Assembly (NCBI RefSeq): GCF_026898095.1
Contig: NZ_CP114015.1
Location: 496,001 to 560,000, forward strand
Reading direction: 5' to 3'
From: Arthrobacter sp. ATA002
GTDB lineage: Bacteria > Actinomycetota > Actinomycetes > Actinomycetales > Micrococcaceae
DNA: 64,000 nt
The notes below the pieces were generated by a model that ran no database searches, was not told the origin of the DNA, and saw nothing but the letters and a program-made list of their open reading frames with translations. A program made the translations under genes and the position numbers. Shown piece after piece: positions 17,884-26,717 of this stretch. How positions within the stretch are numbered: position 1 is the stretch's first letter; the number at the start of each line of letters is the position of its first letter.

Positions 17884-19713
17884 ATGGGCGAAACGGTGGA
17901 TGGCATGCAACAGGAGGAACCGAAGCTGGTGGCGGATTTGCTGGTCCAGCGGCTCGAAGCGTGGGGCGTGGGCCGGCTTTTCGGTTACAGCGGAGACGGA
18001 ATCAACCCGCTGATGGGCGCCCTGCGGCGGGCTGGCGGGCCGGAATTCGTGCAGGCCCGGCATGAGGAAAACGCAGCATTCATGGCGGTGGGCCACGCGA
18101 AGTACACCGGGGAAGTCGGCGTGGTGGTTTCCACACAGGGCCCCGGAGCCATCCACCTGCTCAACGGTCTCTATGACGCCCGAATGGATTCAGTGCCGGT
18201 GGTGGCCCTGATCGGCCAGCAGAGCCTGAGCGTGCTCGGCTCGGCGTACATGCAGGAAGTGGACCTGATGCACCTCTTCCGCGACGTCGCCTCCGGTTTC
18301 CGGCAGCAGGTTTCCAGTCCCGAGCAGGCGCCCCTGGTTATAGACCGGGCTTTCAAGGAAGCCCTGGCCACGCGCACACCCTCGGTGGTCATCCTGCCGC
18401 ACGACGTCCAGCAGGCCCCGGCGCCGGATCTGGACCACGAACACGGTGTGCTCACCACCGCCCCGGTGTGGCGGCCCGCGCGAATCCTGCCCCGCGACGA
18501 AGACGTGCGCGCCGCGGCGGACCTGCTGAACAGCGGACAGAAGGTGACGCTGCTGGTGGGACAGGGAGCGCGGTCCGCACAGGAACAGGTGATTGCCGTG
18601 GCGGAAAAGCTGGGGGCTGCCATCACCACCAGCCTGCTGGGTAAACCCCATGTGGACGAGTCCCACCCCCTGGCCGCAGGAGTCATGGGGCATCTGGGCA
18701 CCTCAGCCAGCGGCTTCGTCATGGACAACTGCGACACGCTGCTGATTATCGGCTCCAACGACCCCTGGACCGAGTTCTATCCGCCGCCCGGAGCTGCCCG
18801 CGCAGTGCAGATCGACATCGACCCGGCTGCCATCGGGAACCGGTATCCGGTGGAGGCGGCCCTGCCCGGCGAGGCGGCCGCAACCCTCGATGCCCTGCTG
18901 CCGCTGCTTACGGAGCGGGGCGCGTCCGGCTGGCGCACCGACGTCGAACAGGCTGTACGCTCCTGGCACGAACTGTCCATGGAACGTGCCTTTACCCCGG
19001 CCAATCCCGTCAATCCGGAACGTGCCGTCCATGAGCTGAGCCGGCGGCTGCCGGCGGATGCGCAGGTGGCCGTTGACGTAGGCAGCAGCGTGTACTGGTA
19101 CGCCCGGCAGCTGCGGCTGCCCCGCGGCGTGCCGGCGCACCTGTCCAGCACGCTGGCCAGCATGGGCTGCGCGGTGCCGTACGGCCTCGCGGCCAAGCTG
19201 GCCTCCCCGGACCGCCCGCTTGTCGCGCTGTCCGGGGACGGCGCCATGCAGATGGCAGGCATCACCGAACTGATTACGGTCAGCCGCCTGTGGAAGCAGT
19301 GGGCCGATCCGCGGTTTGTCGTGTGCGTGCTGAATAACCGGGAGCTCACCGAGGTCACCTGGGAGCAGCGGGAAATGGAGGCCGAACCGCGGTTCGAGGC
19401 CAGCCAGGCCCTTCCCGAATTCAACTACGCCGGCTACGCGGAGCTGCTCGGGTTCGACGGCATCCGGGTGGAGGACCCGGAACTGCTGGGGGAGGCCTGG
19501 GACCGGGCGCTCTCCGCGGACCGGCCGTGCATCATCGAGGTCGTGTCGGATCCTGACGTTCCGCTCCTGCCGCCGTTCCCCGGCGGCAGGGCCCAGGCGG
19601 AATCCATGATGGAAGCAATGCAGGCGGAAGGGCCGCAGACACAGCATGCCCGCGACCTCCTGTCCGTCTACCTGCGCCAGGAAGAGGCCATAACCGGCGG
19701 GGCCCAGGCCTAA
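17884..19713 (+). CDS. ThDP-dependent enzyme, pyruvate oxidase/acetolactate synthase-like (PoxB-type)
   Basis: 609 residues in the three-domain order of the POX/ALS family: N-terminal PYR domain with catalytic Glu in QARHEENAAFMAVG, central Rossmann-like domain (LLVGQGARSAQEQVI), and PP domain with GDGAMQM followed by VVCVLNNREL, the ThDP/Mg2+ motif. ATG 17884 follows GGGAGGCGC. The sequence resembles pyruvate dehydrogenase (quinone) or ThDP-requiring enzymes of unknown substrate. The quinone-oxidoreductase membrane helix of E. coli PoxB is not obvious at the C-terminus, so decarboxylation of a 2-oxoacid is safe but the acceptor is not. Confidence 0.85.
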   Translation: MGETVDGMQQEEPKLVADLLVQRLEAWGVGRLFGYSGDGINPLMGALRRAGGPEFVQARHEENAAFMAVGHAKYTGEVGVVVSTQGPGAIHLLNGLYDARMDSVPVVALIGQQSLSVLGSAYMQEVDLMHLFRDVASGFRQQVSSPEQAPLVIDRAFKEALATRTPSVVILPHDVQQAPAPDLDHEHGVLTTAPVWRPARILPRDEDVRAAADLLNSGQKVTLLVGQGARSAQEQVIAVAEKLGAAITTSLLGKPHVDESHPLAAGVMGHLGTSASGFVMDNCDTLLIIGSNDPWTEFYPPPGAARAVQIDIDPAAIGNRYPVEAALPGEAAATLDALLPLLTERGASGWRTDVEQAVRSWHELSMERAFTPANPVNPERAVHELSRRLPADAQVAVDVGSSVYWYARQLRLPRGVPAHLSSTLASMGCAVPYGLAAKLASPDRPLVALSGDGAMQMAGITELITVSRLWKQWADPRFVVCVLNNRELTEVTWEQREMEAEPRFEASQALPEFNYAGYAELLGFDGIRVEDPELLGEAWDRALSADRPCIIEVVSDPDVPLLPPFPGGRAQAESMMEAMQAEGPQTQHARDLLSVYLRQEEAITGGAQA

Positions 19714-19722
19714 CTCCGGGGC

Positions 19723-19739
19723 GCCCCGCCCTCCGGGGC
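19723..19739. terminator. short GC-rich hairpin between convergent genes
   Basis: GCCCCG-n5-CGGGGC lies between the stops of the ThDP enzyme and the ammonium transporter. There is no T-run. Confidence 0.45.
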
Positions 19740-19746
19740 ACCGCCT

Positions 19747-21027
19747 TTACGGGCGGGCGCCCAGATCCACCGGGTCCTCGTCATTCAGGTAGGCCGACTC
19801 GGCATGGGCCGCCATGTCGATGCCCTGCAGTTCGCTCTCCTCGGGAATGCGCAGGCCGATGGTCATTGCCAGGACCTTTGCAAGAACCCAGGTGACGGCG
19901 AAGGAGTAGACGAGGACTGCCGCCGCGGCCAGCGCCTGGATGCCGAGCAGTTCGAAACCGCCGCCGTAGAACAGTCCGCTGACGCCGTTCGGCGCTGCGT
20001 CCGTGGCGAACAGGCCGATCAGCAGGGTGCCCAGCAGCCCGCCTACGGCATGGACGCCGACGACGTCGAGCGAGTCGTCATAACCCAGCCGGAACTTCCA
20101 TTCAATGGCCAGGGAACACACGAGGCCGGCCAGCAGTCCGATCGCCAGGGCGCCCAGCGGGCTGACCGCGCCGCAGGCGGGCGTGATGGCCACCAGCGCC
20201 GAAATGAGTCCCGAGGCCGCCCCGAGCGAGGAGGACGTTCCCAGCCGCAGCCGGTCCATCAGCATCCAGCCGAGCAGTCCGGCCGCCGCTGCCACTGCGG
20301 TGTTGAGGAAAACGACGGCGGCAGCGTGCCCGGCGCTCAGGGCGGATCCGGCGTTGAAGCCGTACCAGCCCACCCAGAGCAGCCCGGCGCCAAGCAGCAC
20401 GAGCGGCCGGCTGTGCGGCTTGCCGTGGGCGTGCGGCCAGCCTTTGCTGCGGCCCAGGACCAGGGCCAGGGCCAGGGCCGCTACACCCGCGTTTAGGTGG
20501 ACGGCGGTGCCGCCGGCGAAGTCGATGGCCCCCAGCTGGTTGGCGATCCAGCCGCCGGTCACCGACCCGTCGTCGCTGCTGAAAGCGAAGACCCAGTGTG
20601 CCACCGGAAAATATACGAGGGTGGCCCAGAGCCCTGCGAACAGCATCCAGGCGCCGAATTTCATCCGGCCCGCGGCGGCGCCGGCCACCAGGGCCGTCGT
20701 GACGCAGGCGAACATCAGCTGGAACGCGGCAAAGAGGGCCAGCGGCAGGGAACTGTCCGGATCCTCCACCAACAGGTCGGAGAGTCCGAAGAATTCGGCG
20801 GGGTTCCCCAGCAGCCCTGCACCCGTCAGAGAGTTTCCGAAGGCGGCCGAATAGCCGTAGAGCACCCACAGCACCGCAACGAGGCTTGCCCCGCCGAAGC
20901 ACATCAGCATCATGTTCAGGATCCGGCGCGAGCCCACCATTCCTCCGTAGAAGAAGGCGATACCGGGGATCATCAGGCAGACCAGCGCGGAACTGGCCAG
21001 CAGCCAAGCAGTGTTTCCAGAATCCAT
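19747..21027 (-). CDS. amt: ammonium transporter (Amt/MEP/Rh family)
   Basis: 426 residues with eleven predicted TM segments. GIAFFYGGMVGSRRILNMM at the N-terminus, AVHLNAGVAALALALVLG with the first pore His, and LDVVGVHAVGGLLGTLLIG with the second pore His are diagnostic. It imports ammonium. No glnK-type gene follows on this strand; the plus-strand ThDP gene is convergent. The 148 bp upstream region holds a 12-bp-spaced repeat array described separately. Confidence 0.95.
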   Translation of the reverse strand: MDSGNTAWLLASSALVCLMIPGIAFFYGGMVGSRRILNMMLMCFGGASLVAVLWVLYGYSAAFGNSLTGAGLLGNPAEFFGLSDLLVEDPDSSLPLALFAAFQLMFACVTTALVAGAAAGRMKFGAWMLFAGLWATLVYFPVAHWVFAFSSDDGSVTGGWIANQLGAIDFAGGTAVHLNAGVAALALALVLGRSKGWPHAHGKPHSRPLVLLGAGLLWVGWYGFNAGSALSAGHAAAVVFLNTAVAAAAGLLGWMLMDRLRLGTSSSLGAASGLISALVAITPACGAVSPLGALAIGLLAGLVCSLAIEWKFRLGYDDSLDVVGVHAVGGLLGTLLIGLFATDAAPNGVSGLFYGGGFELLGIQALAAAAVLVYSFAVTWVLAKVLAMTIGLRIPEESELQGIDMAAHAESAYLNDEDPVDLGARP

Positions 21028-21110
21028 GGAGTTACTCCATTCGGGGATGGCCGGCCACGCGGGCCGGAGCGCGGGGATGGAAACCGTACTTCTCCCAGCG
21101 TGGGCGCCCC

Positions 21111-21152
21111 GTATTACGGTCAGGTTTCCCGGCAGGTTAGCGCTGTGTTAAC
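21111..21152 (-). promoter_or_regulatory. 12-bp-spaced array of AAC-type hexamers upstream of amt, GlnR-like
   Basis: On the minus strand GTTAAC, CTAACC, GAAACC and TAATAC occur with exactly 6 bp between each. This resembles but does not fit exactly the GTNAC-n6-GAAAC arrangement of actinobacterial GlnR sites. It is 84 bp before the amt start. Confidence 0.25.
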
Positions 21153-21175
21153 AGCTGCTGGAAGGTTGCTGGACG

Positions 21176-21769
21176 CTAGGAGGCCAGCGGCATTCCACGG
21201 CCAAACGCGATCGCCCGCACCACTTCCACGATCCCAAGGATGACCAGGAAAATGCCGCCGAACACCACCAGTGCCGCCAGTGAACCGACCGGAAGGAACA
21301 GCACCACGGCGCCGGCGATGATGCTGATGACCCCGTAGGTGATCGCATACCACCGCGAGCCGCCGCTCTCACTCTCCGTCAGGGCCATGACGCCCTCGAC
21401 GATCCACGCGATTCCGATCACCATTCCCAGGACGGCCAGGGATGCGAGCGGATTGCGCATGGCCACGATGCCGACGATGAAGATCAATACTCCGGTGAGG
21501 ATATTCAGTATCCGCAGGCCGCCGGACAGGGGCGTGAAGATTCCCATGATTACGCGGATGGCCCCCGAGACCAGGAAATACAGTCCGAACAGGAATGCCA
21601 CCACATCCAGCGTTACTCCGGGCCAGAACAGCACCACGACGCCCAGCAGAATGGAGAGGACCCCGGTGACGGCCAGCCCGCTGCGGATGCTCCGGACCGC
21701 CCGGCTGGTGAGTTCGCTGATGTCCAGGTTGAACCCGCCCATCCCAAAAGCGCTGCCTGACATGGACAT
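21176..21769 (-). CDS. HdeD-family membrane protein
   Basis: 197 residues with six TM segments in three pairs, including TGVLSILLGVVVLFWPGVTL, LFGLYFLVSGAIRVIMGIF and ISIIAGAVVLFLPVGSLAAL, the repeated pattern of the HdeD (DUF308) family. E. coli HdeD aids acid resistance at high cell density; the role elsewhere is unclear. The start follows a GGGAGGTTCCCC-like site (minus strand). Confidence 0.88.
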   Translation of the reverse strand: MSMSGSAFGMGGFNLDISELTSRAVRSIRSGLAVTGVLSILLGVVVLFWPGVTLDVVAFLFGLYFLVSGAIRVIMGIFTPLSGGLRILNILTGVLIFIVGIVAMRNPLASLAVLGMVIGIAWIVEGVMALTESESGGSRWYAITYGVISIIAGAVVLFLPVGSLAALVVFGGIFLVILGIVEVVRAIAFGRGMPLAS

Positions 21770-21961
21770 GGGGAACCTCCCGGGACGTTGGAAAGCGGGA
21801 AACGCTTCATCGAATTATCCCGTCGCCGGTGCCGCGGACGATAGGGGCAGGCCCCGTTCCGTGCCGTTCAAAAGCCGGACTGCACGGAGCCGCCGCCGTT
21901 CTCTGGTGCTGCATTCATGGGGTTCCTGCCTTCGGAGGGGGAAGGCCCGGGGCCGGGCACG

Positions 21962-22666
21962 TCAGGGGACGTTCAGGAGCTGCCGGATTTCGGCGTCGGT
22001 GGTCTGGTCGAAGTTCTCGTAGGCCTGTCCCACGGCAGCGAGGCCGGAGCTTTGCCACGGAATGACGACGTCGTCAGCCAGCTCCGCCAGCTGCCCCGTG
22101 CCGCCGCACGCAACCGGGGCAGCGGCGATCAGCTTGGCCGGCTCCTGGCGGCGCAGCGCGAGCAGGGCCGCGCGCATCGTGCTGCCGGTGGCCAGCCCGT
22201 CATCCACCACAATGACGGTTCGGCCGCGTACATTCAGGGGATCGCGCCGCATCCGGTACAGGCTGTCCCGGCGGATCAACTCGAGCAGTTCAACAGCCGC
22301 GGCCTCGTCAAAGGCCTGGTCCGCGTCGAAGAGCCCGCCCGGGGCCAGCGGATCCCGGTTGCGCAGGGGTGACAGGGAACGCTGCCAGTCCACCAGCACG
22401 GGTTCGTTGCGCACGGTCGTAACGGTTCCGGCCAGCCATGCCAATGCGCCCGCAGCCAGCTCCGGCTGGGAAGGCAGCCCCACCTTGCGGACCGCCAGGA
22501 CATCCAGCGGAGCCCGCAGCAGCTCCGCCGCCGCCGCCGCAACCGGCACCCCGCCGCGCGGCAGCCCCAGCACCAGCAGGCGGGGCAGACCGAAGAGCGG
22601 CGCCAGTTCGACGCCGAGTTTGCGCCCTGCATCCTGCCTGTCCCGGTATAACCGCGGTTCTGCCAT
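21962..22666 (-). CDS. phosphoribosyltransferase-domain protein
   Basis: 234 residues. VLGLPRGGVPVAAAAAELL is the N-terminal PRTase strand-helix, and VIVVDDGLATGSTMRAALLA is the PRPP-binding motif. This type (DUF with PRTase fold, often beside dienelactone hydrolase or stress genes) has no proven substrate. ATG 22666 is preceded by a perfect AGGAGG on the minus strand, so the longer frame to 22819 is rejected. Confidence 0.88.
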   Translation of the reverse strand: MAEPRLYRDRQDAGRKLGVELAPLFGLPRLLVLGLPRGGVPVAAAAAELLRAPLDVLAVRKVGLPSQPELAAGALAWLAGTVTTVRNEPVLVDWQRSLSPLRNRDPLAPGGLFDADQAFDEAAAVELLELIRRDSLYRMRRDPLNVRGRTVIVVDDGLATGSTMRAALLALRRQEPAKLIAAAPVACGGTGQLAELADDVVIPWQSSGLAAVGQAYENFDQTTDAEIRQLLNVP

Positions 22667-22803
22667 GGCTCCTCCTGACGGGGCCCGGTTATCCTGCCAC
22701 GCTAGGGGCGCCCCGGCGCGCTGGCAAGGCGCCGGCACGGAACCGGGCCCCGCGTTGCGAAAGCCTGCGCGGCATAGCAGGGTAGGCGTGGAAAGGTGGA
22801 CCC

Positions 22804-23565
22804 ATGACTCCCACAGCACTGATCACCGGCGCCACATCGGGCCTCGGCGCAGAATTTGCCCGCCAGCTCGCCAACCGCGGCTACAACCTGGTCCTCACGG
22901 CCCGCAACGAGCAGCGGCTGAAGGACTCGGCGGCGGAACTGGTCCGGGAATATTCCGTGCAGACGGAATACATTGCCGCGGACCTGGCCGATCCCGCGGG
23001 GGTGGAGCGGGTGGGCCGGCGGCTGGAGAAACCCGACATCACCATGCTGATCAACAATGCCGGCTATGGGCTGAAGAACAGCTTCGAACGCAATGACCTG
23101 TCCGCGGAGCTGGACCATTTGAACGTGCTGGTCGCGGCTCCGCTGCAGCTGAGCCACACGGCCCTGAACACCATGCTGTCCCGGCTGGAGGGTCCGGGCG
23201 GACACATTATCAACGTCGCTTCAGTGGCCGGGTTCATCCCGCGCGGCACCTACAGCGCCGCCAAGTCCTGGGTGATTACCTTCAGCCGCTGGGCGAACCT
23301 CTCCTACGGCGGCCGCGGCGTGCACGTGACCGCCCTGTGCCCCGGGTTTGTGCATACGGAGTTCCACCAGCGCATGGACATGGACAAATCCATGTATCCA
23401 AACTGGATGTGGCTCGACGCCGAACGGGTGGTGCGTGAGGGGCTCGCCGATGCCTTCGCCGGCAAGGGAGTGTCCGTTCCGACCAAGCGGTACAAGGCGC
23501 TGGCCTGGTTCGGCGCCCGCGGACCGCAGGCCCTCGTGGCCCGCATCGCCGGACGCGGCAGGTAA
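22804..23565 (+). CDS. SDR-family oxidoreductase
   Basis: 253 residues, classical short-chain dehydrogenase: TGATSGLGAEFARQLANRG binds the cofactor, NNAGYG follows, Ser in INVASVAGF and YSAAKSW give the catalytic triad. The C-terminal half (MYPNWMWLDAERVVREGLADA) resembles the DltE/YqjQ-like group of unknown substrate. GGAAAGGTGGACCC before ATG 22804 is a good ribosome site. Confidence 0.88.
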   Translation: MTPTALITGATSGLGAEFARQLANRGYNLVLTARNEQRLKDSAAELVREYSVQTEYIAADLADPAGVERVGRRLEKPDITMLINNAGYGLKNSFERNDLSAELDHLNVLVAAPLQLSHTALNTMLSRLEGPGGHIINVASVAGFIPRGTYSAAKSWVITFSRWANLSYGGRGVHVTALCPGFVHTEFHQRMDMDKSMYPNWMWLDAERVVREGLADAFAGKGVSVPTKRYKALAWFGARGPQALVARIAGRGR

Positions 23566-23645
23566 CGCCGGCAGGACGCGCCTCGGGGACGGGCCGCCGG
23601 CTTCGCGGCACGTCATTTAATTGGCTTCCGGGCGGGCCCGGCCCC

Positions 23646-23651
23646 TAGTGT
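23646..23651 (+). promoter_or_regulatory. -10-like hexamer TAGTGT
   Basis: Ends 8 nt before ATG 23660 of the M20 hydrolase gene. There is no ribosome site, only a G-run. Likely promoter of the three-gene operon, with a leaderless first gene. Confidence 0.4.
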
Positions 23652-23659
23652 GGGGGCCC

Positions 23660-24985
23660 ATGACGCGCCTCACACCCAGCACCGCCTACTTGAACCAGCT
23701 CGACGCCGAAACGGCGCGCCGGATGCAGACGGCCCGGACCCCGGAGTCTCCTTTCGCCGGAGCGCCGGCAGCCCTGGCCGCCGCAGTCGAGGCCCGGGTG
23801 GACGCGCTCGCCGGGGACCTCAACGACGTCGTGCACACGCTGCACAAGGATCCGGAAACCGCGTACGAGGAACACCGCAGTGCCGCGTTCCTTGCCGGCC
23901 TGCTGCAGCGGCACGGCATCAGTGCCGAGCTGGGCGCCCACGGCCTTCCCACCGCCCTGCGTGCGGAGGCGGGAACCGGCACCGGTCCGGTCATCGCCAT
24001 TCTCAGCGAGTATGACGCGCTGCCGGAGGTGGGCCACGCCTGCGGCCACAACGTTATTGCCGCCACCGGAGCCGGTGCCTTCATCGCCCTGGCCAAAACC
24101 CTGGAAGAGAACCCGGACGCCTTTCCCGGCCGGGTGGTATTCCTGGGCACCCCTGCCGAGGAAGGACACTCCGGAAAAGAAGTTCTGGCCCGCAACGGCG
24201 CTTTTGACGGCGTCGACGCGGCCATCATGGTCCATCCCTATGCCATGGACCTGGCCGAGCAGGTCTGGCTCGGCCGGCGCCTGCTCACCGTGACCTTCTC
24301 GGGCATGGCAGCGCATGCCTCGGCGCAGCCATTCATGGGCCGCAACGCGCTGGACGCCGCATCGCTGGCCTACACCGGCGTTGGGCTGCTCCGTCAACAG
24401 CTGCCGCCCTCAGACCGCGTGCACGCCATCATCACGGAGGGCGGACAGCGCCCCAGCGTGATCCCGGAAACGGCCGTGCTGAAGCTTTACGCGCGGTCCA
24501 AGTACCCCGAAACCCTGAAGGACCTGAGCGGCCGGCTCGAGGATATCGCCGCCGGCGCCGCCCTCATGACCGGCACCACGGTGGAGATCAGCTGGGACGA
24601 ACATCCGCCGTCGCTGCCCGTACGGACCAACCCGGCCCTGACCGGCCGGTGGGTGGCGGCGCAGCAGCGGCGGGGCCGCAGCCCGCTGCCGGCCGGCGTC
24701 GTATCCGAAACCATTGCCGCCTCCACCGACTTCGGCAACGTCAGCTACCGCATCCCGGGCATCCATCCGCTGATCGGCATCGCACCCGCCGACGTCGCCC
24801 TGCACACCCGGGCCTTTGCGGAAGCCGCCGGTTCGCCGGCCGCCGAAGCAGGCGCGCTCGACGGCGCCGCCGGGCTCGCGCTGACTGCCCTGGACTACCT
24901 CTGCGATCCGGAGCTGCGTGCAGCGGTGGCGCAGGAATTTACCGACGCCGGCGGTCCCGTGGACGTTCCCGCGTACTTCGACTGA
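23660..24985 (+). CDS. M20-family amidohydrolase, AbgB-like
   Basis: 441 residues. The dizinc amidohydrolase motifs are ILSEYDALPEVGHACGHN (residues ~115-132), TPAEEGHSGK and the lid region FSGMAAHASAQPFMGRNALDA. The HACGHN pattern with late TDFGNVSYRIPGIHPLI matches the p-aminobenzoyl-glutamate hydrolase subunit/AbgB-like group rather than classic peptidases. The gene is followed 33 bp later by an AbgT transporter gene, supporting cleavage of an imported aroyl- or acyl-amino acid. ATG 23660 is used; an upstream in-frame ATG at 23621 is in odd composition. Confidence 0.87.
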   Translation: MTRLTPSTAYLNQLDAETARRMQTARTPESPFAGAPAALAAAVEARVDALAGDLNDVVHTLHKDPETAYEEHRSAAFLAGLLQRHGISAELGAHGLPTALRAEAGTGTGPVIAILSEYDALPEVGHACGHNVIAATGAGAFIALAKTLEENPDAFPGRVVFLGTPAEEGHSGKEVLARNGAFDGVDAAIMVHPYAMDLAEQVWLGRRLLTVTFSGMAAHASAQPFMGRNALDAASLAYTGVGLLRQQLPPSDRVHAIITEGGQRPSVIPETAVLKLYARSKYPETLKDLSGRLEDIAAGAALMTGTTVEISWDEHPPSLPVRTNPALTGRWVAAQQRRGRSPLPAGVVSETIAASTDFGNVSYRIPGIHPLIGIAPADVALHTRAFAEAAGSPAAEAGALDGAAGLALTALDYLCDPELRAAVAQEFTDAGGPVDVPAYFD

Positions 24986-25018
24986 CTCCGGACATGATCC
25001 CCCGCACCAGGAAATGAG

Positions 25019-26647
25019 ATGGCCATGACCACTCCGTCCCCCGCACTTGGCGCCGGCCGCCGCAGCTTCCCCGACCGTTTCCTGGGCGGGGTGGAACGGA
25101 TCGGCAACAAGCTTCCGGATCCGTTCATGCTCTTCCTGATCCTCTTTCTGGTTGTGGCCGTGGTGTCCACCGCCATGGCCTGGGCCAACGTCGCGGTCAC
25201 CGTGCCCGGGGCCACCGAGGAAACGGTCATCAAGGGCTTCTTCACCGCCGAAGGACTGAGCTGGTTCACCACCACTCTTGGCGCAAACTATCTGGGCTTT
25301 CCACCGCTGGCCACTGTGCTTCCGATCCTGCTGGCGGTTGGTGTGGCGGAGAAATCGGGGCTGCTCTCGGCCCTGATCCGCAAGGCCTTCGGTTCAGCCC
25401 CGCGCTGGGCGCTGCCGTACGCCGTCGGCTTCGTGGGAGTCATCGGTTCGATCATGTCCGACGCCGCTTTCGTCGTCATTCCGCCGCTCGCCGCACTGGT
25501 CTTCAAGGCCGCGGGCCGGCATCCGGTGGCAGGGCTGCTCGGCGGCTTTGCCGCCGCCGGCGCCGGGTACTCCACCTCCATGCTGGTCACCAGCCTGGAC
25601 GCGCTCTTTTCCGGAATCACGACGGCGGTCACCGAGACCCTGCCGAACCCCGGTTCGCCGGTGAACCCGCTGTCCAACTATTTCTTCAACTTTGCATCCG
25701 CGCTGGTGCTGATCCTGCTGGCCGGCTTCATCATCGACAAGATCCTGGAACCGCGCCTGACTCGCCAGGGCGTGCCCACCGAGGAAACCGCCGGTGAGGA
25801 TGCCGGTGACGCCGGACAGCCCGGAACCGATGCACCCGCACCGTCCGCCGCGCCGTCCCCCGCACTGTCCGCCACGCTGACCCCGGTGGAACGCCGGGGT
25901 GTGGCCTGGGCCGTGGCGGCGGGCGCCGCCGTCGCCGCCGTCATCGTGGTGGGTGCGGTACTGCCGGACTCGCCCTGGCGCAATGAGGACGGCGGCTATC
26001 TGCCCAAGTCTCCGCTGCTGAGCTCGATTGTGTTCATCGTCTTTGTCCTGTTTACCGTTCCGGGGCTGGTGTACGGCAAAATCACCGGCACCATTGCTTC
26101 CGGCAAGGACGTTCCCCGGGTTATGGGGGCCTCGATCAAGGACATGAGCGGGTTCCTGGTGCTCGCGTTCATCCTTGGCCAGTTCATCGCCCTGTTCAAC
26201 TGGTCCGGGATCGGCAACTGGATCGCCGTGGCCGGCGCCTCCGGACTGGAATCCATCGGACTGACCGGGTACCCGGCGATCATCGGCTTCATCCTGCTGG
26301 CCTCGGTGCTGAACCTGTTCATCATTTCCGGCTCCGCCATGTGGACGCTGATGGCGGCGGTCTTCGTGCCAATGTTCGCCCTGCTCGGGTTCGAACCGGC
26401 GTTCATCCAGGGCGCGTTCCGGGTGGGGGACTCGGCCACCCAGATCCTCACCCCGCTCAATCCGTACATGATTGTGCTGCTGACGATGCTGCGCAAGTAC
26501 GAACCGCAGGCCGGTCTCGGGACGGTCATCGCCCGGATGCTGCCCTTCACCGTGCTCTTCTGGATCGCGTGGGTGGCAGTGCTGACGGTGTTCTTCGTCT
26601 TCGGCCTGCCGATGGGCCCGGGCAACGGAATATACATCGACGGCTAA
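25019..26647 (+). CDS. abgT: AbgT-family p-aminobenzoyl-glutamate transporter
   Basis: 542-residue carrier with about twelve TM segments. The starts RFLGGVERIGNKLPDPFMLFLILF and SDAAFVVIPPLAALVFKAAGRHP, and late NLFIISGSAMWTLMAAVFVPM and DSATQILTPLNPYM are AbgT hallmarks. E. coli AbgT takes up p-aminobenzoyl-glutamate, and other members export sulfonamides. A polar, poorly conserved loop (about residues 255-300) is longer than usual and Ala/Pro/Asp rich. AGGAAATGAG precedes ATG 25019. It is the middle gene of the hydrolase - AbgT - ATP-grasp operon. Confidence 0.93.
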   Translation: MAMTTPSPALGAGRRSFPDRFLGGVERIGNKLPDPFMLFLILFLVVAVVSTAMAWANVAVTVPGATEETVIKGFFTAEGLSWFTTTLGANYLGFPPLATVLPILLAVGVAEKSGLLSALIRKAFGSAPRWALPYAVGFVGVIGSIMSDAAFVVIPPLAALVFKAAGRHPVAGLLGGFAAAGAGYSTSMLVTSLDALFSGITTAVTETLPNPGSPVNPLSNYFFNFASALVLILLAGFIIDKILEPRLTRQGVPTEETAGEDAGDAGQPGTDAPAPSAAPSPALSATLTPVERRGVAWAVAAGAAVAAVIVVGAVLPDSPWRNEDGGYLPKSPLLSSIVFIVFVLFTVPGLVYGKITGTIASGKDVPRVMGASIKDMSGFLVLAFILGQFIALFNWSGIGNWIAVAGASGLESIGLTGYPAIIGFILLASVLNLFIISGSAMWTLMAAVFVPMFALLGFEPAFIQGAFRVGDSATQILTPLNPYMIVLLTMLRKYEPQAGLGTVIARMLPFTVLFWIAWVAVLTVFFVFGLPMGPGNGIYIDG

Positions 26648-26717
26648 ACGCTGCATCACAACACCGGCAACAACATCCTGTGCAATGCCGCGGCAGGACT
26701 TCAGGAAAGGCAATGCG

